Notes: generated by a model from the letters alone, not told the origin. A stretch of DNA of 64,000 bases from Nocardia higoensis (GCF_015477835.1 NZ_JADLQN010000006.1:1-64000); one strand, 5' to 3'. Counted from the stretch's first letter, positions 46,501 through 52,939 are shown. Made by a program: numbers and translations.

Positions 46501-48127
46501 GGGTTTCGGGACCAGGGATCTCGATTCCGGCGTCGACACGGCGGGCGTGCTCGAGCAGGTCGAGGTCGAGGTGCCCGCACCGGTCACCGCCGATCTGCTG
46601 ACGACACTGCCCGCGCTGTTCGACGGCGGCGTCGAGGACGCGCTGCTCACCGCACTGGCCTGCGCCGTGCGGACCTGGCGGGCCCGGCGGGGCACCGACA
46701 CCGGTGACGTGCTGGTCCGGATGGAAGGCCACGGCCGCCAGGAGGAGGTGATCCCCGGCGCGGATCTCTCGCGGACGATCGGCTGGTTCACCACCATCCA
46801 TCCGGTGCGCTTGAGCACGGGCGACCTCGACGACCCGGCGGCGCTGGGCTCGGCCGTACGGGCGGTCAAACACCGGCTGCGCGCTGTCCCGGACAAGGGC
46901 ATCGGCTTCGGGCTGCTCCGCTACCTGAACCCCGAGACCGCGCGACAGCTTCCGCGGGCAATGCCCGGCCGGATCGCCTTCAACTACCTCGGCCGCTACT
47001 CCACCGCCGACATCCCCGCCGGGTTGGAGGGCCTGGGCTGGTTGCCCACCGACGACCTGGGCGAGTTGCCCGCCGTCGAGCACCCGAGCGTGCCCGCGCA
47101 GGTGGAGGTGGACGTGAACGCGGTGGTGGTCGGCGACCGCCTGCAAGCGAGCTTCGGCTTCCCCGCCACTCTCCTCGACCGCGCCGACGTCGCCGAACTG
47201 GCGGATCTGTGGATCGAATTCCTCACGGCCTCGGCGCGGTTCGCGCATACGCCGGAGGGGAGACGCGCGGGCGAGGAGGAACGTCGCGCCGCCGCCGAGC
47301 GCGCGGCGGCGAGTACGCCGAGCGCGCCGCCCGGCCTCGGGCTCGACGTGCTGCTGCCGATCCGGACCGAAGGCGAGGGGCCCGCGGTGTTCTGCGTGCA
47401 CCCCTCTTCCGGCATGGCCTGGACCTACCTCGGCCTGGCCGACGCCCTGGCCCCCGGCCGCCCGATCTACGGCCTGCAGGCCCCCGACCTCAGCGGACGC
47501 GAGCCCTCGGCGCGCAGCATCGAGGAATTCGCGCGCCGCTATGTCGCCGAGCTCAGGGCGGTGCAACCGGAGGGCCCGTATCACCTGCTCGGCTGGTCCT
47601 TCGGCGGGCTCATCGCGCACGCGATGGCGGCCCAGCTGGAACGCGACGGGGCGCGGGTCGGCGTGCTGGCCCTCCTCGACGCCGACAGCGGCGACATCGA
47701 CGGCGACAGCATCGCACCGCTGACGCCGGGCGAGTTCGCGCACACCTTCGGCTCGGTCTTCGGCATCGACGACATCCCGGAGACCGCCACCGCGCGAGAA
47801 GCCGCCGAGCACATCGGCGCACGCATGGGCGGCGCGCAGGTGCTCGACGCCGACACCCTCACCAGGATGGCCGCGTCCTACAACGCCTCGGCCCGCACCC
47901 GCACCGGCTACCGGCGCCCGGTCTTCCACGGTGACGCGGTCTACTTCCGCGCCGCCGTGCCGACTCCCGGCACCGACGGCATCTTCGGTCCCGACGGCTG
48001 GCGGCCCTACATCACCGGCCCGATCACCAGCTACGACATCGACGCCACCCACGACGAGTTGACCGCACCGCACATCCTGCCGGGAATCGCCCGGCAGCTC
48101 GACCGGCACCTTGGAGGCACGCAGTGA
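34529..48127 (+). CDS. three-module nonribosomal peptide synthetase C-A-T-E-C-A-T-C-A-T-E-TE
   Basis: A single 4,532-residue synthetase. Domain order with key residues: C1 (about 18-450, HHIVLDG at 149), A1 (460-960, YTSGSTG at 623), T1 (Ser1007, GGDSI), E1 (1045-1570, HHLVVDG at 1252), C2 (1590-2030, HHLVLDG at 1727), A2 (2050-2560, YTSGSTG at 2214), T2 (Ser2607, GGNSL), C3 (2660-3100, HHISADG at 2794), A3 (3130-3680, YTSGSTG at 3345), T3 (Ser3727, GGDSI), E3 (3770-4250, HHLVIDG at 3921) and TE (4275-4532, Ser4357 in GWSFGG, His4508). All core motifs look intact. C1 resembles the EntF condensation domain (YWYQRIHHIVLDGF), so it probably accepts an acyl or aryl starter from a separate carrier. 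The product should be an N-acyl D-L-D tripeptide. By-eye specificity codes: A1 DIENVGGVTK, ornithine-like; A2 and A3 both DAFVAALIWK, unassigned. No MbtH-like protein or starter ligase is in the window. ATG 34529 follows GCAGGAA. Stop overlaps the next gene (GTGA). Confidence 0.93.
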   Translation: MPQSSAAPVAAQAHLPAGAFPLSAAQRGIWFAQHFAGRTPISIAQYVELAGPVDLDLLAAASRQAGREFGTGYLRLIEVDGLPYQVVDTEIEHELTIVDLRGEPDPAAAALAWMHAEYSAPVDLLGERLGAFAMLRLADDHWYWYQRIHHIVLDGFGAVTMVRRIAELYTAAAAGEQPPPSRAEDLRGIVEADVAYRDSDRFRADARYWREHLAGMPETVGLAGRTAPVDAHPIVASAELPSATAELLDRVATAENSGVAPVVVAAFAAYLAAMTSSSEVTLSLPVSGRTTAVLRRSGGMVANVVPLRVETGAAVTTGALIRAAQGELTSALRRQRYRQEDIVRDLGRPLDEPGSFGPTVNLMMIDTRIGLGEVVGRTHVLTSGMIEDLFLNLYPGIGGETTHIDFQANPNLYDARELAGHHRRFLAFLHAFLAAGPDAPWHTVPLLDDSERADLLPARGPADVPLRTLPQILTEGAARDPGAVAVRAGERTMTYREVLAYASRVARLLIEHGAGPETAVAVAIPRSLESVLATWAVALTGAAFTPIDPALPADRIEHMIGDSGVLAGLTVASARPALPGHITWLILDDTATAEIIDDQDPATVTDADRLAPVRPDQIAYLIYTSGSTGLPKAVMVAHRGLANLVAGSGTAFGVDASSVVAHAVSPSFDISVEELLVAFAAGASVAIVPPAAYAGEELAAVLREHRVTCLNVTPAVVGSLDPATLPDLATVVVGGDACPPELVTRWAGRRLLNGYGPTETTVTTTLSAPLRTDGPVTIGGPTTGVTALVLDPWLRPVAPGVVGELYLSGQGVARGYHRRNGLTAGRFVADPYAPGRRMYRTGDLVRWRRSGDRWELDYTGRLDFQVKVRGYRIELGEIDAALERRPEVASAVTVGVSTPAGATATASYVVAAPGCEVQPEALKAAVGESLPAYMVPGVIMVLDALPLTPVGKVDRRALPAPDFGARPGVHRGPATPREETLAALFAEVLGLDAVGVDENFFALGGDSIISIQLVSRARAAGLRVSARDVFERKTVAALAAVAVDAAEDAVTELPGGGVGPVDITPIVAAMLEQGPTWHRYGQAALVELPPGTTAAQLVPAVQALLDRHDMLRSSLRPSGDGWEWVVAEPGSVDAAALIDVVTASSTRGNDAFESGAAGDGVTPGGVARGAAAGIGGGAARDGGADGGDAAHENGAARGRGAVPGDAAWDGVLDAALQAAADRLDPAAGVMARFALVQPADPGAAPSLWLVLHHLVVDGVSWRILLPDLVTAWAGGEPEATGTSFRRWARALVEQAGARAVESPLWQRILAGEDPPLGRRAADPARDVVATAGELRTVVSAEVAGAVVDAVPELFHCGADDVLLAALAMAVGRWRNRPRTLVTLEGHGREEAVLPGADLARTVGWFTTVHPLALDLSGIDLDEAFAGGPAAGQAVRAIKEQVRAIPDKGVGYGILRHLNPDTAAQLARGPVPQIGFNYLGRVTADTEGGENYWLPRRFASTTDERAPLPAVVDINAILGGEGLDVTWTYARDILDEDEVAEFAAHWAAALSALAAHAATPGAGGHTPSDFPLTTVTQAQIDQWERAYPNLAQVWPLSPLQYGLLFHARYDTDTADGYTVQTRLTLAGRVDAHRLRQAAQVLVDRHENLRVAFVETPEGPRQLVLADARVSWRDTDLTVLPREDRGRELERLLAVDANTRFDLTRPPLLRFQLVRESEDVCTLLMTNHHLVLDGWSTPLLVRELLTVYIAAGVGAQPSEVLAPAPSYRAFLAWLAEQQQAGAADGKDSTAAWRAALAGIDAPTRAIPTLAGIRSTESGTVSVDLPATAVARLEATTRAAGATVNVAVQAAWALLLTMLTGRTDVVFGGTVSGRPPQLPGVEEMVGLFINTLPVRVRLDPAEQVADLLARVQAEQAALLDHQHVGLAAIHEAVGLPELFDTLTVFESYPIDRAALSQSLDIAGMRVLDVAGTDATPYPLNLMVIPLHGEPGDPGDRLRLSIKYMADHLPEAEAARLLDRFVALLDQIAAHPGRRVAALQHCDPVERAALLPVHGPASVPARTLPEILSAAAALNPDAIAIRSGADTMTYRELDAWSNRFARVLLRRGIGAEVFVVLALTRSVESVVAVWALAKTGAAFAPLDPNHPVERIEHILTDSKAPIGVTVRATGETLPGTIDWLLLDDLNTIRRVMTVPDDPITDVERGGAIRLDQVAYLIYTSGSTGKPKAVLLGHRGIADLVTAQRESLALDPSARALQVASPSFDASVFELLSAHAAGGTLVVSPAEVYGGTELERLLREQRVSHAVITPSVLATMNPDRLPDLRVLAVAGEASGPELTAQWSPGRRLLNLYGPTEFSIWATGPGELRTGERVTIGGPIRGAAALVLDAWLRPVPVGVEGELYLAGPAIARGYFNRFSLTAARFVANPWGGAGERMYRTGDMVRWGEAQHPTGAVLELEYLGRSDFQVKIRGLRIELGEIDAVLSADDEVEYAATLGCPGPSGETVLVSYVLAKGAVPPARLDTERLRTRVAAALPGYMVPSVVVELDDVPLTPVGKLDRKALPLPDFSISARPYLAPRTPVERAVAEVFAEVLGLERVSIDHSFFDLGGNSLSATKVVARIDAALGARIALRDLFDAPTPAQLAARVVPAEPGQRARFALAARPRPDRVPLSPAQQRMWVLNRLEPESPAYNIAVALRLTGALDTEAMHRALTAVVRRHETLRTVYPADAEGPRQVVIDTAHAVPELPVETVADGADLRARIAACAGAGFDLTVDPPLRALLLRVSAVEEHVIVLVVHHISADGASMAPLAADLVTAYAAESAGRPVELAPLPLHYADYALWHRELLGADDDPASLAADQTTFWRDTLAGAPESLELAADHPRPAVQSMRGADLSFTVPAELHRRMSELATASGASLFMVAHAAFAVLLSRLGSTEDVLVGTAVAGRGEAALDGMVGMFVNTLALRTAVDPERSFRALLADVREGDLAAFARADVPFERLVGHLDPPRSTTHHPIFQVTLSLQNFVEPVLELPGLRVAVEDLDRDATQFDLALDLRERREGGEHAGIEAVLTYATDLFEPATAEAMTRRWLTVLDAALTDPETRVGDLDLLLPAERALVPARGPEPRGPEYRHELRTLPDLFAATAAAHADRTALVADGVAWTYRELNERAGRCAEQLVRAGAGPETVVALGLTRGAELLLGIWAVARAGAAFLPVDPTYPSERVEHMLTDSGAVLGLTRTAHRDHLPGSARWLLLDEYRDVDPSPPGSRVPSPARPGPSGHRSAEDTAPVPGVPGVPGVPGVPGVPGVPGVPDPAIAPETDAADPAALEGATRHRAALHPDQPAWMIYTSGSTGTPKGVTVTHRGIADLVLAQRQTLQLDEHARVLQVASPSFDASLFEAIMAFGSGGTSVVAPPDVFGGAPLAELITEQRVTHMVITPSALATLEPDSVPSVRVLAVAGEAAGAELVRRWAAGRTMINLYGPTETTIWATSAPLRPGELVTIGGPIRGMSALVLDARLRPVPVGVAGELYLAGPALARGYHGRPELNAARFVADPYGVPGERMYRTGDLVRWTGAGGLEYLGRTDFQVKVRGQRVELGEIDAVLTDADGVEFALTRGVPGPGGGTALAAYLVAEPGREIDVAQVRSHAAAALPGHMVPAAFVVLAAIPLDAVGKLDRKALPEPVFGADQGEYVAPSTPTEQTLAGIVAELLGRERVGATDSFFALGGDSILAIQLVSRAKAAGITLTPVQIFEHRTIGALAVVADEAGVAATLDELPGGGVGEMPLTPIVHYMIGRGGDFDRFAQTAVLELPPGIDADGLTATLAAVLDRHDMLRARLTRDGAQWRLETRDPAEVDVSALVWRVEFPADADPVDLREFAVTELETALDGLDPADGAVLRFIWLDPVGVAGARPRSGRLIVVAHHLVIDGVSWRILVPDLMAAWAQVSTGNRPVLADTGTSVRRWAHALTEHANSPRRAAELGYWLDVLDGPDPGFGTRDLDSGVDTAGVLEQVEVEVPAPVTADLLTTLPALFDGGVEDALLTALACAVRTWRARRGTDTGDVLVRMEGHGRQEEVIPGADLSRTIGWFTTIHPVRLSTGDLDDPAALGSAVRAVKHRLRAVPDKGIGFGLLRYLNPETARQLPRAMPGRIAFNYLGRYSTADIPAGLEGLGWLPTDDLGELPAVEHPSVPAQVEVDVNAVVVGDRLQASFGFPATLLDRADVAELADLWIEFLTASARFAHTPEGRRAGEEERRAAAERAAASTPSAPPGLGLDVLLPIRTEGEGPAVFCVHPSSGMAWTYLGLADALAPGRPIYGLQAPDLSGREPSARSIEEFARRYVAELRAVQPEGPYHLLGWSFGGLIAHAMAAQLERDGARVGVLALLDADSGDIDGDSIAPLTPGEFAHTFGSVFGIDDIPETATAREAAEHIGARMGGAQVLDADTLTRMAASYNASARTRTGYRRPVFHGDAVYFRAAVPTPGTDGIFGPDGWRPYITGPITSYDIDATHDELTAPHILPGIARQLDRHLGGTQ
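37959..38155 (+). repeat. Gly/Ala-rich low-complexity insertion in epimerisation domain E1
   Basis: Codons for about residues 1144-1210 of the NRPS encode a Gly/Ala/Asp-rich stretch (for example GVARGAAAGIGGGAARDGG) lacking in the matching part of E3. It uses GGT and GCT codons more than the flanking sequence, suggesting expansion by slippage. It precedes the HHLVVDG motif and probably forms a surface loop. Confidence 0.6.
44387..44456 (+). repeat. 9-base minisatellite coding (Val-Pro-Gly)n
   Basis: Seven perfect copies of GTGCCCGGC (44387-44449) and a partial eighth encode seven Val-Pro-Gly units (NRPS residues 3287-3307). They lie in an 80-residue Pro/Ala-rich insertion of A3 just before its YTSGSTG loop. 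Copy number is likely variable between strains. Confidence 0.95.
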
Positions 48128-49125
48128 ACGACCGTGGAGGCAGGGGAGTGAACGACGCAGCGGTGGTGATCGAAGGCGTCGAGAAGTCCTTCGGCGACGT
48201 GCGCGCCCTGCGCGGGGTGAACTTCGCCGCCGCGCAGGGGGAGGTGCTCGGCATCCTGGGACCCAACGGCGCGGGCAAGACCACCATGGTCAACATCTTG
48301 TCCACGCTGGTCACCCCGGACCGCGGACGCGCCTCGGTCGCCGGGTACGACGTCGTCGCCGACGCCGCGAACGTCCGCCGCCGCATCATGCTCACCGGCC
48401 AGTTCGCCGCACTGGACGACATGCTCAGCGGTTACGAGAACCTGGTCATGTTCGGCAGGCTGCTCGGCCTGCGCAAACAGACGGCGCGGGCGCGGGCACG
48501 GGAACTACTGGTGGAATTCGACCTCACCGGCGCCGCCGACCGTCGTGTCGGCACCTACTCCGGCGGTATGCGCAGGCGCATCGACATCGCCTGCGGGCTG
48601 GTGGTGCGCCCCGAGGTCGTCTTCCTCGACGAGCCCACCACCGGCCTGGACCCGCGCAGCAGGCAGGGCGTCTGGGATCTGGTCGGCGGCTTCCGCGAAC
48701 ACGGCATCACGACCCTGCTGACCACGCAGTACCTGGAGGAGGCCGACGCGCTGTGCGATCGGATCGTCGTCATCGACCACGGCGTCGTCATCGCCGAGGG
48801 CACCGCCGACGAACTCAAATCCCGCACCGGCGGCAGCTATTGCGAGGTGGTGCCGTTGCGGCTCGAGGATCTGCCCGTCATCGTCACCGCGCTCGGCCCG
48901 CTGCTGCCGCCGGAAACCCTGGCCGCGCTGGCGCCCGACGCCGACCGGCTCGCCATCCCGGCCCCCGACGGCGCCAAGACTCTCGCCGAGGCGCTGCGCA
49001 GGCTCGACGCGGCCGATGTCGAACTGCTCGACATCGCCCTGCGCCGGCCCTCGCTCGACGAGGTCTTCCTGCACCTGACCGGCCATCCCGCCGAGGTCGC
49101 CGTCGACAGCGAGGTGCCCGCGTGA
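48124..49125 (+). CDS. ABC exporter ATP-binding protein, DrrA-like
   Basis: A 333-residue ATPase. Walker A GPNGAGKTTMVNIL, Q-loop LTGQFAALDDMLSGYENL, signature YSGGMRRRIDIA, Walker B VVFLDEPTTGLDP, and the C-terminal DrrA-type extension. DrrA proteins power export of polyketides, glycolipids or antibiotics such as daunorubicin. GTG 48124 overlaps the NRPS stop by four bases, and its own stop overlaps the permease start, so synthetase and exporter are translationally coupled. Probable cargo is the NRPS product. Confidence 0.93.
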   Translation: MNDRGGRGVNDAAVVIEGVEKSFGDVRALRGVNFAAAQGEVLGILGPNGAGKTTMVNILSTLVTPDRGRASVAGYDVVADAANVRRRIMLTGQFAALDDMLSGYENLVMFGRLLGLRKQTARARARELLVEFDLTGAADRRVGTYSGGMRRRIDIACGLVVRPEVVFLDEPTTGLDPRSRQGVWDLVGGFREHGITTLLTTQYLEEADALCDRIVVIDHGVVIAEGTADELKSRTGGSYCEVVPLRLEDLPVIVTALGPLLPPETLAALAPDADRLAIPAPDGAKTLAEALRRLDAADVELLDIALRRPSLDEVFLHLTGHPAEVAVDSEVPA

Positions 49126-49982
49126 GCGCCGCCCGGCCGGTAGCCCTGACCGCCCCGGCCGGACCGCACAGCGGTGCGTGGGTGACCGAACTGCGCGCCG
49201 CGCCGGTGCGGCTGTGGCAGTGGTGGGTGTTGACCATCCGGCTCATCACGCCCGCGGTCAAGACCGGCGAGATACTCACCTCGATCGTCGCTCCCGCGGC
49301 CTTCACGGCAAGCTTCTACATTCCGCTGAAGACCGTGATGAGCTTCTCCGGCCTCGGTTTCAGCAGCTACGCGCAGTTCATGATGCCGCTGGTGATCCTG
49401 CAAGCGGCCGCCTTCACCGCCATCGGCGCGGCGTTCCGCTCGGCCACCGACGCGGTGTCGGGACTGGACCGCCGGTTCGCGGCCATGCCGGTGGCACGGC
49501 TGATCCCGTTCTCGGCGCGCATGTCGGGCAATGTGATCCGGTTGGTCATCGCCCAAGCCGCCGCGCTGACCTGCGGGCACGTCATCGGGTTCCGTTTTCG
49601 GCTGGACTGGCCGCACACCCTGGGATTCGTCGCACTCGGCCTGCTCATCGGCATCGCCTTCACCATCGGTGCCGATGTCATCGGCACCGCGTCCAAGAGT
49701 CCGGAGACCACCACCCAGGCGTTGCTGCTGCCGCCGTTGATCCTCGGGATGCTCTCCACCGGCATCGCCCCGGCGGCCCAGTTCCCGGAGTGGGTGCAGC
49801 CGTTCGTACGCAATCAACCGGTCTCGCAGTTCGCGACCGCGCTGCGCGCCCTGGCCGGCGACACCCAGGGCAATGCCGGGGTGGTGAGCTGGGCGACCAT
49901 GACGCCGTCGCTGCTGTGGATCGGGGCCATTCTGGCGATCGCGCTGCCGTTCGCCGTTCGTTTCGCGATGCGGAGGTCGTGA
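49122..49982 (+). CDS. ABC exporter permease, DrrB-like
   Basis: A 286-residue ABC-2 type permease with six membrane segments. It carries the family region FPEWVQPFVRNQPVSQFATALRAL near the C-terminus. Start GTG 49122 overlaps the ATPase stop; the long frame upstream is antisense-like noise. With the next gene it forms the two-permease pore of a DrrABC exporter. Confidence 0.88.
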   Translation: MSAARPVALTAPAGPHSGAWVTELRAAPVRLWQWWVLTIRLITPAVKTGEILTSIVAPAAFTASFYIPLKTVMSFSGLGFSSYAQFMMPLVILQAAAFTAIGAAFRSATDAVSGLDRRFAAMPVARLIPFSARMSGNVIRLVIAQAAALTCGHVIGFRFRLDWPHTLGFVALGLLIGIAFTIGADVIGTASKSPETTTQALLLPPLILGMLSTGIAPAAQFPEWVQPFVRNQPVSQFATALRALAGDTQGNAGVVSWATMTPSLLWIGAILAIALPFAVRFAMRRS

Positions 49983-50788
49983 TGGTGTCGACGATCAGCG
50001 GCGAACTGCGCGCCGAGAATTCGGTAGTGACCCTGCTGTCGAACATCTCGGTGCAGACTCAACGCCTGTTGCTGCGCTGGCTGCGCAATCCGGTGGCGTT
50101 GCTGGAGACTCTGATCATCCCGTGCCTGCTGCTGCTCATGCTCGACATCGTGGTCGGCGGGCAGATCCAGCGGTTCACCGGCGAGGACGCGCTCTACGGC
50201 TCGGTGCCGATGGTGGCGGCGGTGGGAGCGCTGTCCGGCGCGGTCGCCGCCGGAGTGATGCTCGGACGCGAACGCGACAGCGGACTGCTCGCGCGGTTCT
50301 GGGTGCTGCCGGTGCACCGGGCCTCGGGGCTGATCGCACGGGTACTCGCCGAGGGCTGCCGGATCCTGGCGGGCACGCTGGTGGTCGTCGCCGTGGGGTA
50401 TCTGCTCGGCTTCCGGTTCCAGCAGGGGCCGATGGCGGCGGCGGCGTTCATCGCCGTGCCGGTGCTGTTCGGGCTGGCCTTCGCCACGCTGGTCACCGCG
50501 GTCGCCGTGTTCACCGCCAAAACGGTGCTGGTCGAGGGGATCACGATCCTCAGCACGCTGTTGATGTTCTTCAGCACCGGGTTCGTGCCGCTGATGGCCT
50601 ATCCGGAATGGATCCAGCCGGTCGTGCGCAACCAGCCCATGTCGGCGGCGGTGGACACCATGAAGGCGCTATCCCTGGGCGGGCCGCTCGCCCGGCCCCT
50701 CACGCTCATCCTGGCCTGGTCGCTGGGCGCCATCCTGGTCTGCGCGGTCCCCGCCGCCCTCGGCTACCGGCGGGCCAGCCGTCGCTGA
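49982..50788 (+). CDS. ABC exporter permease, DrrC-like
   Basis: A 268-residue ABC-2 permease with six membrane segments and the conserved YPEWIQPVVRNQPMSAAVDT block, matching DrrB in layout. ATG 49982 shares a base with the drrB stop (TGATG); GTG 49979 is possible and both are served by CGGAGGT. Its last 120 bases overlap, on the other strand, the end of the hypothetical gene at 50669-51262. Confidence 0.88.
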   Translation: MVSTISGELRAENSVVTLLSNISVQTQRLLLRWLRNPVALLETLIIPCLLLLMLDIVVGGQIQRFTGEDALYGSVPMVAAVGALSGAVAAGVMLGRERDSGLLARFWVLPVHRASGLIARVLAEGCRILAGTLVVVAVGYLLGFRFQQGPMAAAAFIAVPVLFGLAFATLVTAVAVFTAKTVLVEGITILSTLLMFFSTGFVPLMAYPEWIQPVVRNQPMSAAVDTMKALSLGGPLARPLTLILAWSLGAILVCAVPAALGYRRASRR

Positions 50789-51262
50789 GGTCTGCTGCGC
50801 GGGACCGGCCGCTGATGTCTCGGCGGAACGGGTCGTCGCGGCGGACGGACCGCTCCCGGAATCCGGCGAGGTCGACGGCGGGACACCGCCGGTGGGGTCC
50901 GGCGCGCCCGCGCCATCGGAGGTGGAGGCGTCGGGTGTCTCCGGCTCGACGGCCGGTCCCGCCGTGTCGGGGGAGGGCGCCGTGTCGGGCGGAGTGCCGT
51001 CCGGTGCGGGGAGCGCCTCCGCGGGGTCCTCCTCGGCGAACACCTCGAACGGGACCGTGTTGCCCGCGGCATCGCGTCGGCCGATTCCGGCTTCGATCGC
51101 GGCGGCCAGCCGGGCGAGGCTGTCCCACGGGTGGGCGGGCTCGCCGTCGAGGTTGCCGATGGTGAGCCAGGTGTCGGTGCCGCGGTAGCGGACGAGGCCT
51201 CTACCGGAATCGTCGAGCCTGACGTCGAGTTCGCCGGAGACCGTTCCCTCTTCGTCGGTCAT
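50669..51262 (-). CDS. hypothetical protein with Pro/Ala/Thr-rich tail
   Basis: A 197-residue frame. The first 85 residues look folded (SGELDVRLDDSGRGLVRYRG, TWLTIGNLDGEPAHPWDSLA), while the rest is disordered Pro/Ala/Ser/Thr-rich sequence. ATG 51262 or GTG 51265 may be the start. The 3' end overlaps the end of the convergent drrC-like gene by 120 bases; the N-terminal part looks real but the true stop might depend on a sequencing or frame error. I do not recognise the family. Confidence 0.55.
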   Translation of the reverse strand: MTDEEGTVSGELDVRLDDSGRGLVRYRGTDTWLTIGNLDGEPAHPWDSLARLAAAIEAGIGRRDAAGNTVPFEVFAEEDPAEALPAPDGTPPDTAPSPDTAGPAVEPETPDASTSDGAGAPDPTGGVPPSTSPDSGSGPSAATTRSAETSAAGPAQQTSATAGPPVAEGGGDRADQDGAQRPGQDEREGPGERPAQG

Positions 51263-51297
51263 CACGGCGGCCTTGCCGCTGATCTGCCGGATGTCGC

Positions 51298-52065
51298 TTA
51301 TCGGAACCCTCCTTGCCGGGTGCACTCGTCGATCGCTGTGCGCAGCGCGGCCTGTTCGGCCGTGTCGACGGTCAGGCCGTACTTTACTTTCACTCGAAGG
51401 TAACGGTCGACATAGGCGCACCGGAACTTCCCGGGCGGCAGATAGTTCGCGGCGTCCTGATCACCCTTGGAACGGTTGGCCGTCGGGTCGGAGGCCTCGA
51501 GGTTCAGCGCGTCGTTGGCGATGCGCCTGCGGGTGTCCTTGTCCAGACGATCCGCGCCCGAACGCCACGCCTCGGCGAGCGCCACGATGTGCTCGGCGTC
51601 CACGCCGGAGGAGTCGGTGATCCACTTGTAGGGCTTGAGCGCACCCGTTTTTCGGTCGAGCGTGCCGTACTCGTCGCGCCAGCCGCCGTTCGCGCCGATC
51701 TTCAGATCGCAGGTGGCGGCGTCCAGTGTCACCTCGCCCTCGGCGTCGCGCAGCATCATCACCTCGCGGGTGGTGCAGCGCGAGTATCGGCTGAACTGGT
51801 CGCCGAAGCCGTGCTCGGCCTTGGCGGTGTCCCAGTGCGGGAACTCTTCTCGGCTGTATCCCGCCATCGGGCGTTCCCCGGCGACCTTCACCTGCGCGAA
51901 CAATGCCTCGACCTCGGTGGCGGAGGAGACGACGCCCGCGGAGTTGCCCACCTCGCCGCCGTTGTTCTCGACGACCGTGCACGCGCAGGCGAGGACGGCC
52001 GCCAGCAGTGTGGGCGCGATCACACCGAGGGTGCGTCGGAACCGTTGGGACGAGGACACATTCAC
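51298..52065 (-). CDS. secreted HNH endonuclease family (DUF1524-type) lipoprotein
   Basis: A 255-residue exported protein. The N-terminus has a signal segment (GVIAPTLLAAVLACACTVV) with a likely lipidation Cys. The catalytic part carries VDAEHIVALAEAW, LNLEASDPTANRSKGDQD and YLPP, the H-N-N/K pattern of the HNH fold in DUF1524. It may degrade extracellular nucleic acid or act in nutrient scavenging; role inferred. Start GTG 52065 is preceded by GGGAG. The family is common in actinobacteria. Confidence 0.82.
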   Translation of the reverse strand: MNVSSSQRFRRTLGVIAPTLLAAVLACACTVVENNGGEVGNSAGVVSSATEVEALFAQVKVAGERPMAGYSREEFPHWDTAKAEHGFGDQFSRYSRCTTREVMMLRDAEGEVTLDAATCDLKIGANGGWRDEYGTLDRKTGALKPYKWITDSSGVDAEHIVALAEAWRSGADRLDKDTRRRIANDALNLEASDPTANRSKGDQDAANYLPPGKFRCAYVDRYLRVKVKYGLTVDTAEQAALRTAIDECTRQGGFR

Positions 52066-52177
52066 AACGACTCCCTCACGACCAGGACGGGCTGTCCCGC
52101 ATTCACTCTCCGAGATCGCCGGCCGGAGCCGGTGACTCGTGCAGAGCATAGTGGCGTTTGCCGAATCGGGCGCAACC

Positions 52178-52939
52178 TCAGATCTCGGCGGGTCGGGAGT
52201 CGCTGTCGGTGGTTTGCGCGGTGGGTGGCACCCCGGTGTCCAGGAAGCGGACCAGCCCGTCGATGCGGTCGGCGTGCTCGACGCAGCGCTCGAGATGGCT
52301 GCCGAGCAAGGTGAGTGCGATGACGTCGGCGGGCGGATGCGGGTTGCCGGGGTCGGTGAGGGCGGCGTGCAGCCGTTCGAGCAATTGCGCGGGGGTGGTG
52401 TCGGATTCGATGCCGACGCCGCTGTCCGGAAGGCGGTGTTCGGCCCGGCGATGCTCGCGCCGAGGTGGATCGGCGGGCAGGGAGTCCTCCCGAACCCGGT
52501 CCGACGGCGGATGATCGTAGGCGATCGCCGTGCCGACGCGAGCCATCCGCAGCGCGGCGGCCCGGCCGAGTTCGGTGAGCACCTCCAGGATCGGTTGCGG
52601 CGCGGCGTGTTCGGGGTGGCGGCGATAGACCTGGTCGGCGACCCGGCTGCTCAGCGCACCGACCTTGGCCAGCTGTCCCGCGATCTGCATCGCGGTGACG
52701 ACACGGCGCAGATCGCGAGCGACCGGCGCCTGCAAGGCCAGCAGCGCCACGGTGCGCGACTCGCACGTCCGGTGCGCCGCGCGTAGCTGCTCCTCGAGCG
52801 CGAACACCTCGTACGCGGCAGTGAGATCGGCGTCGGCCAAGGCATCGACGCCTCGCTCGACGGTGTCATGGGCTAGCCGGCACATGAGCGTCAGGCTGTT
52901 GGTCAAGTCGTGGAGCTCATGGGTGAACTGGGTGCGCAC
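52178..52939 (-). CDS. PhoU domain protein
   Basis: A 253-residue protein beginning VRTQFTHELHDLTNSLTLMC, the PhoU opening. The first PhoU repeat includes ALEEQ-like FALEEQLRAAHRTCE and APVARDLRRVVTAMQIAGQL; the second is weaker and separated by an Arg/Pro-rich segment (about residues 145-180). PhoU proteins modulate phosphate uptake through PstSCAB/PhoR. No pst genes are nearby. GTG 52939 chosen by comparison with family N-termini. Confidence 0.82.
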   Translation of the reverse strand: MRTQFTHELHDLTNSLTLMCRLAHDTVERGVDALADADLTAAYEVFALEEQLRAAHRTCESRTVALLALQAPVARDLRRVVTAMQIAGQLAKVGALSSRVADQVYRRHPEHAAPQPILEVLTELGRAAALRMARVGTAIAYDHPPSDRVREDSLPADPPRREHRRAEHRLPDSGVGIESDTTPAQLLERLHAALTDPGNPHPPADVIALTLLGSHLERCVEHADRIDGLVRFLDTGVPPTAQTTDSDSRPAEI

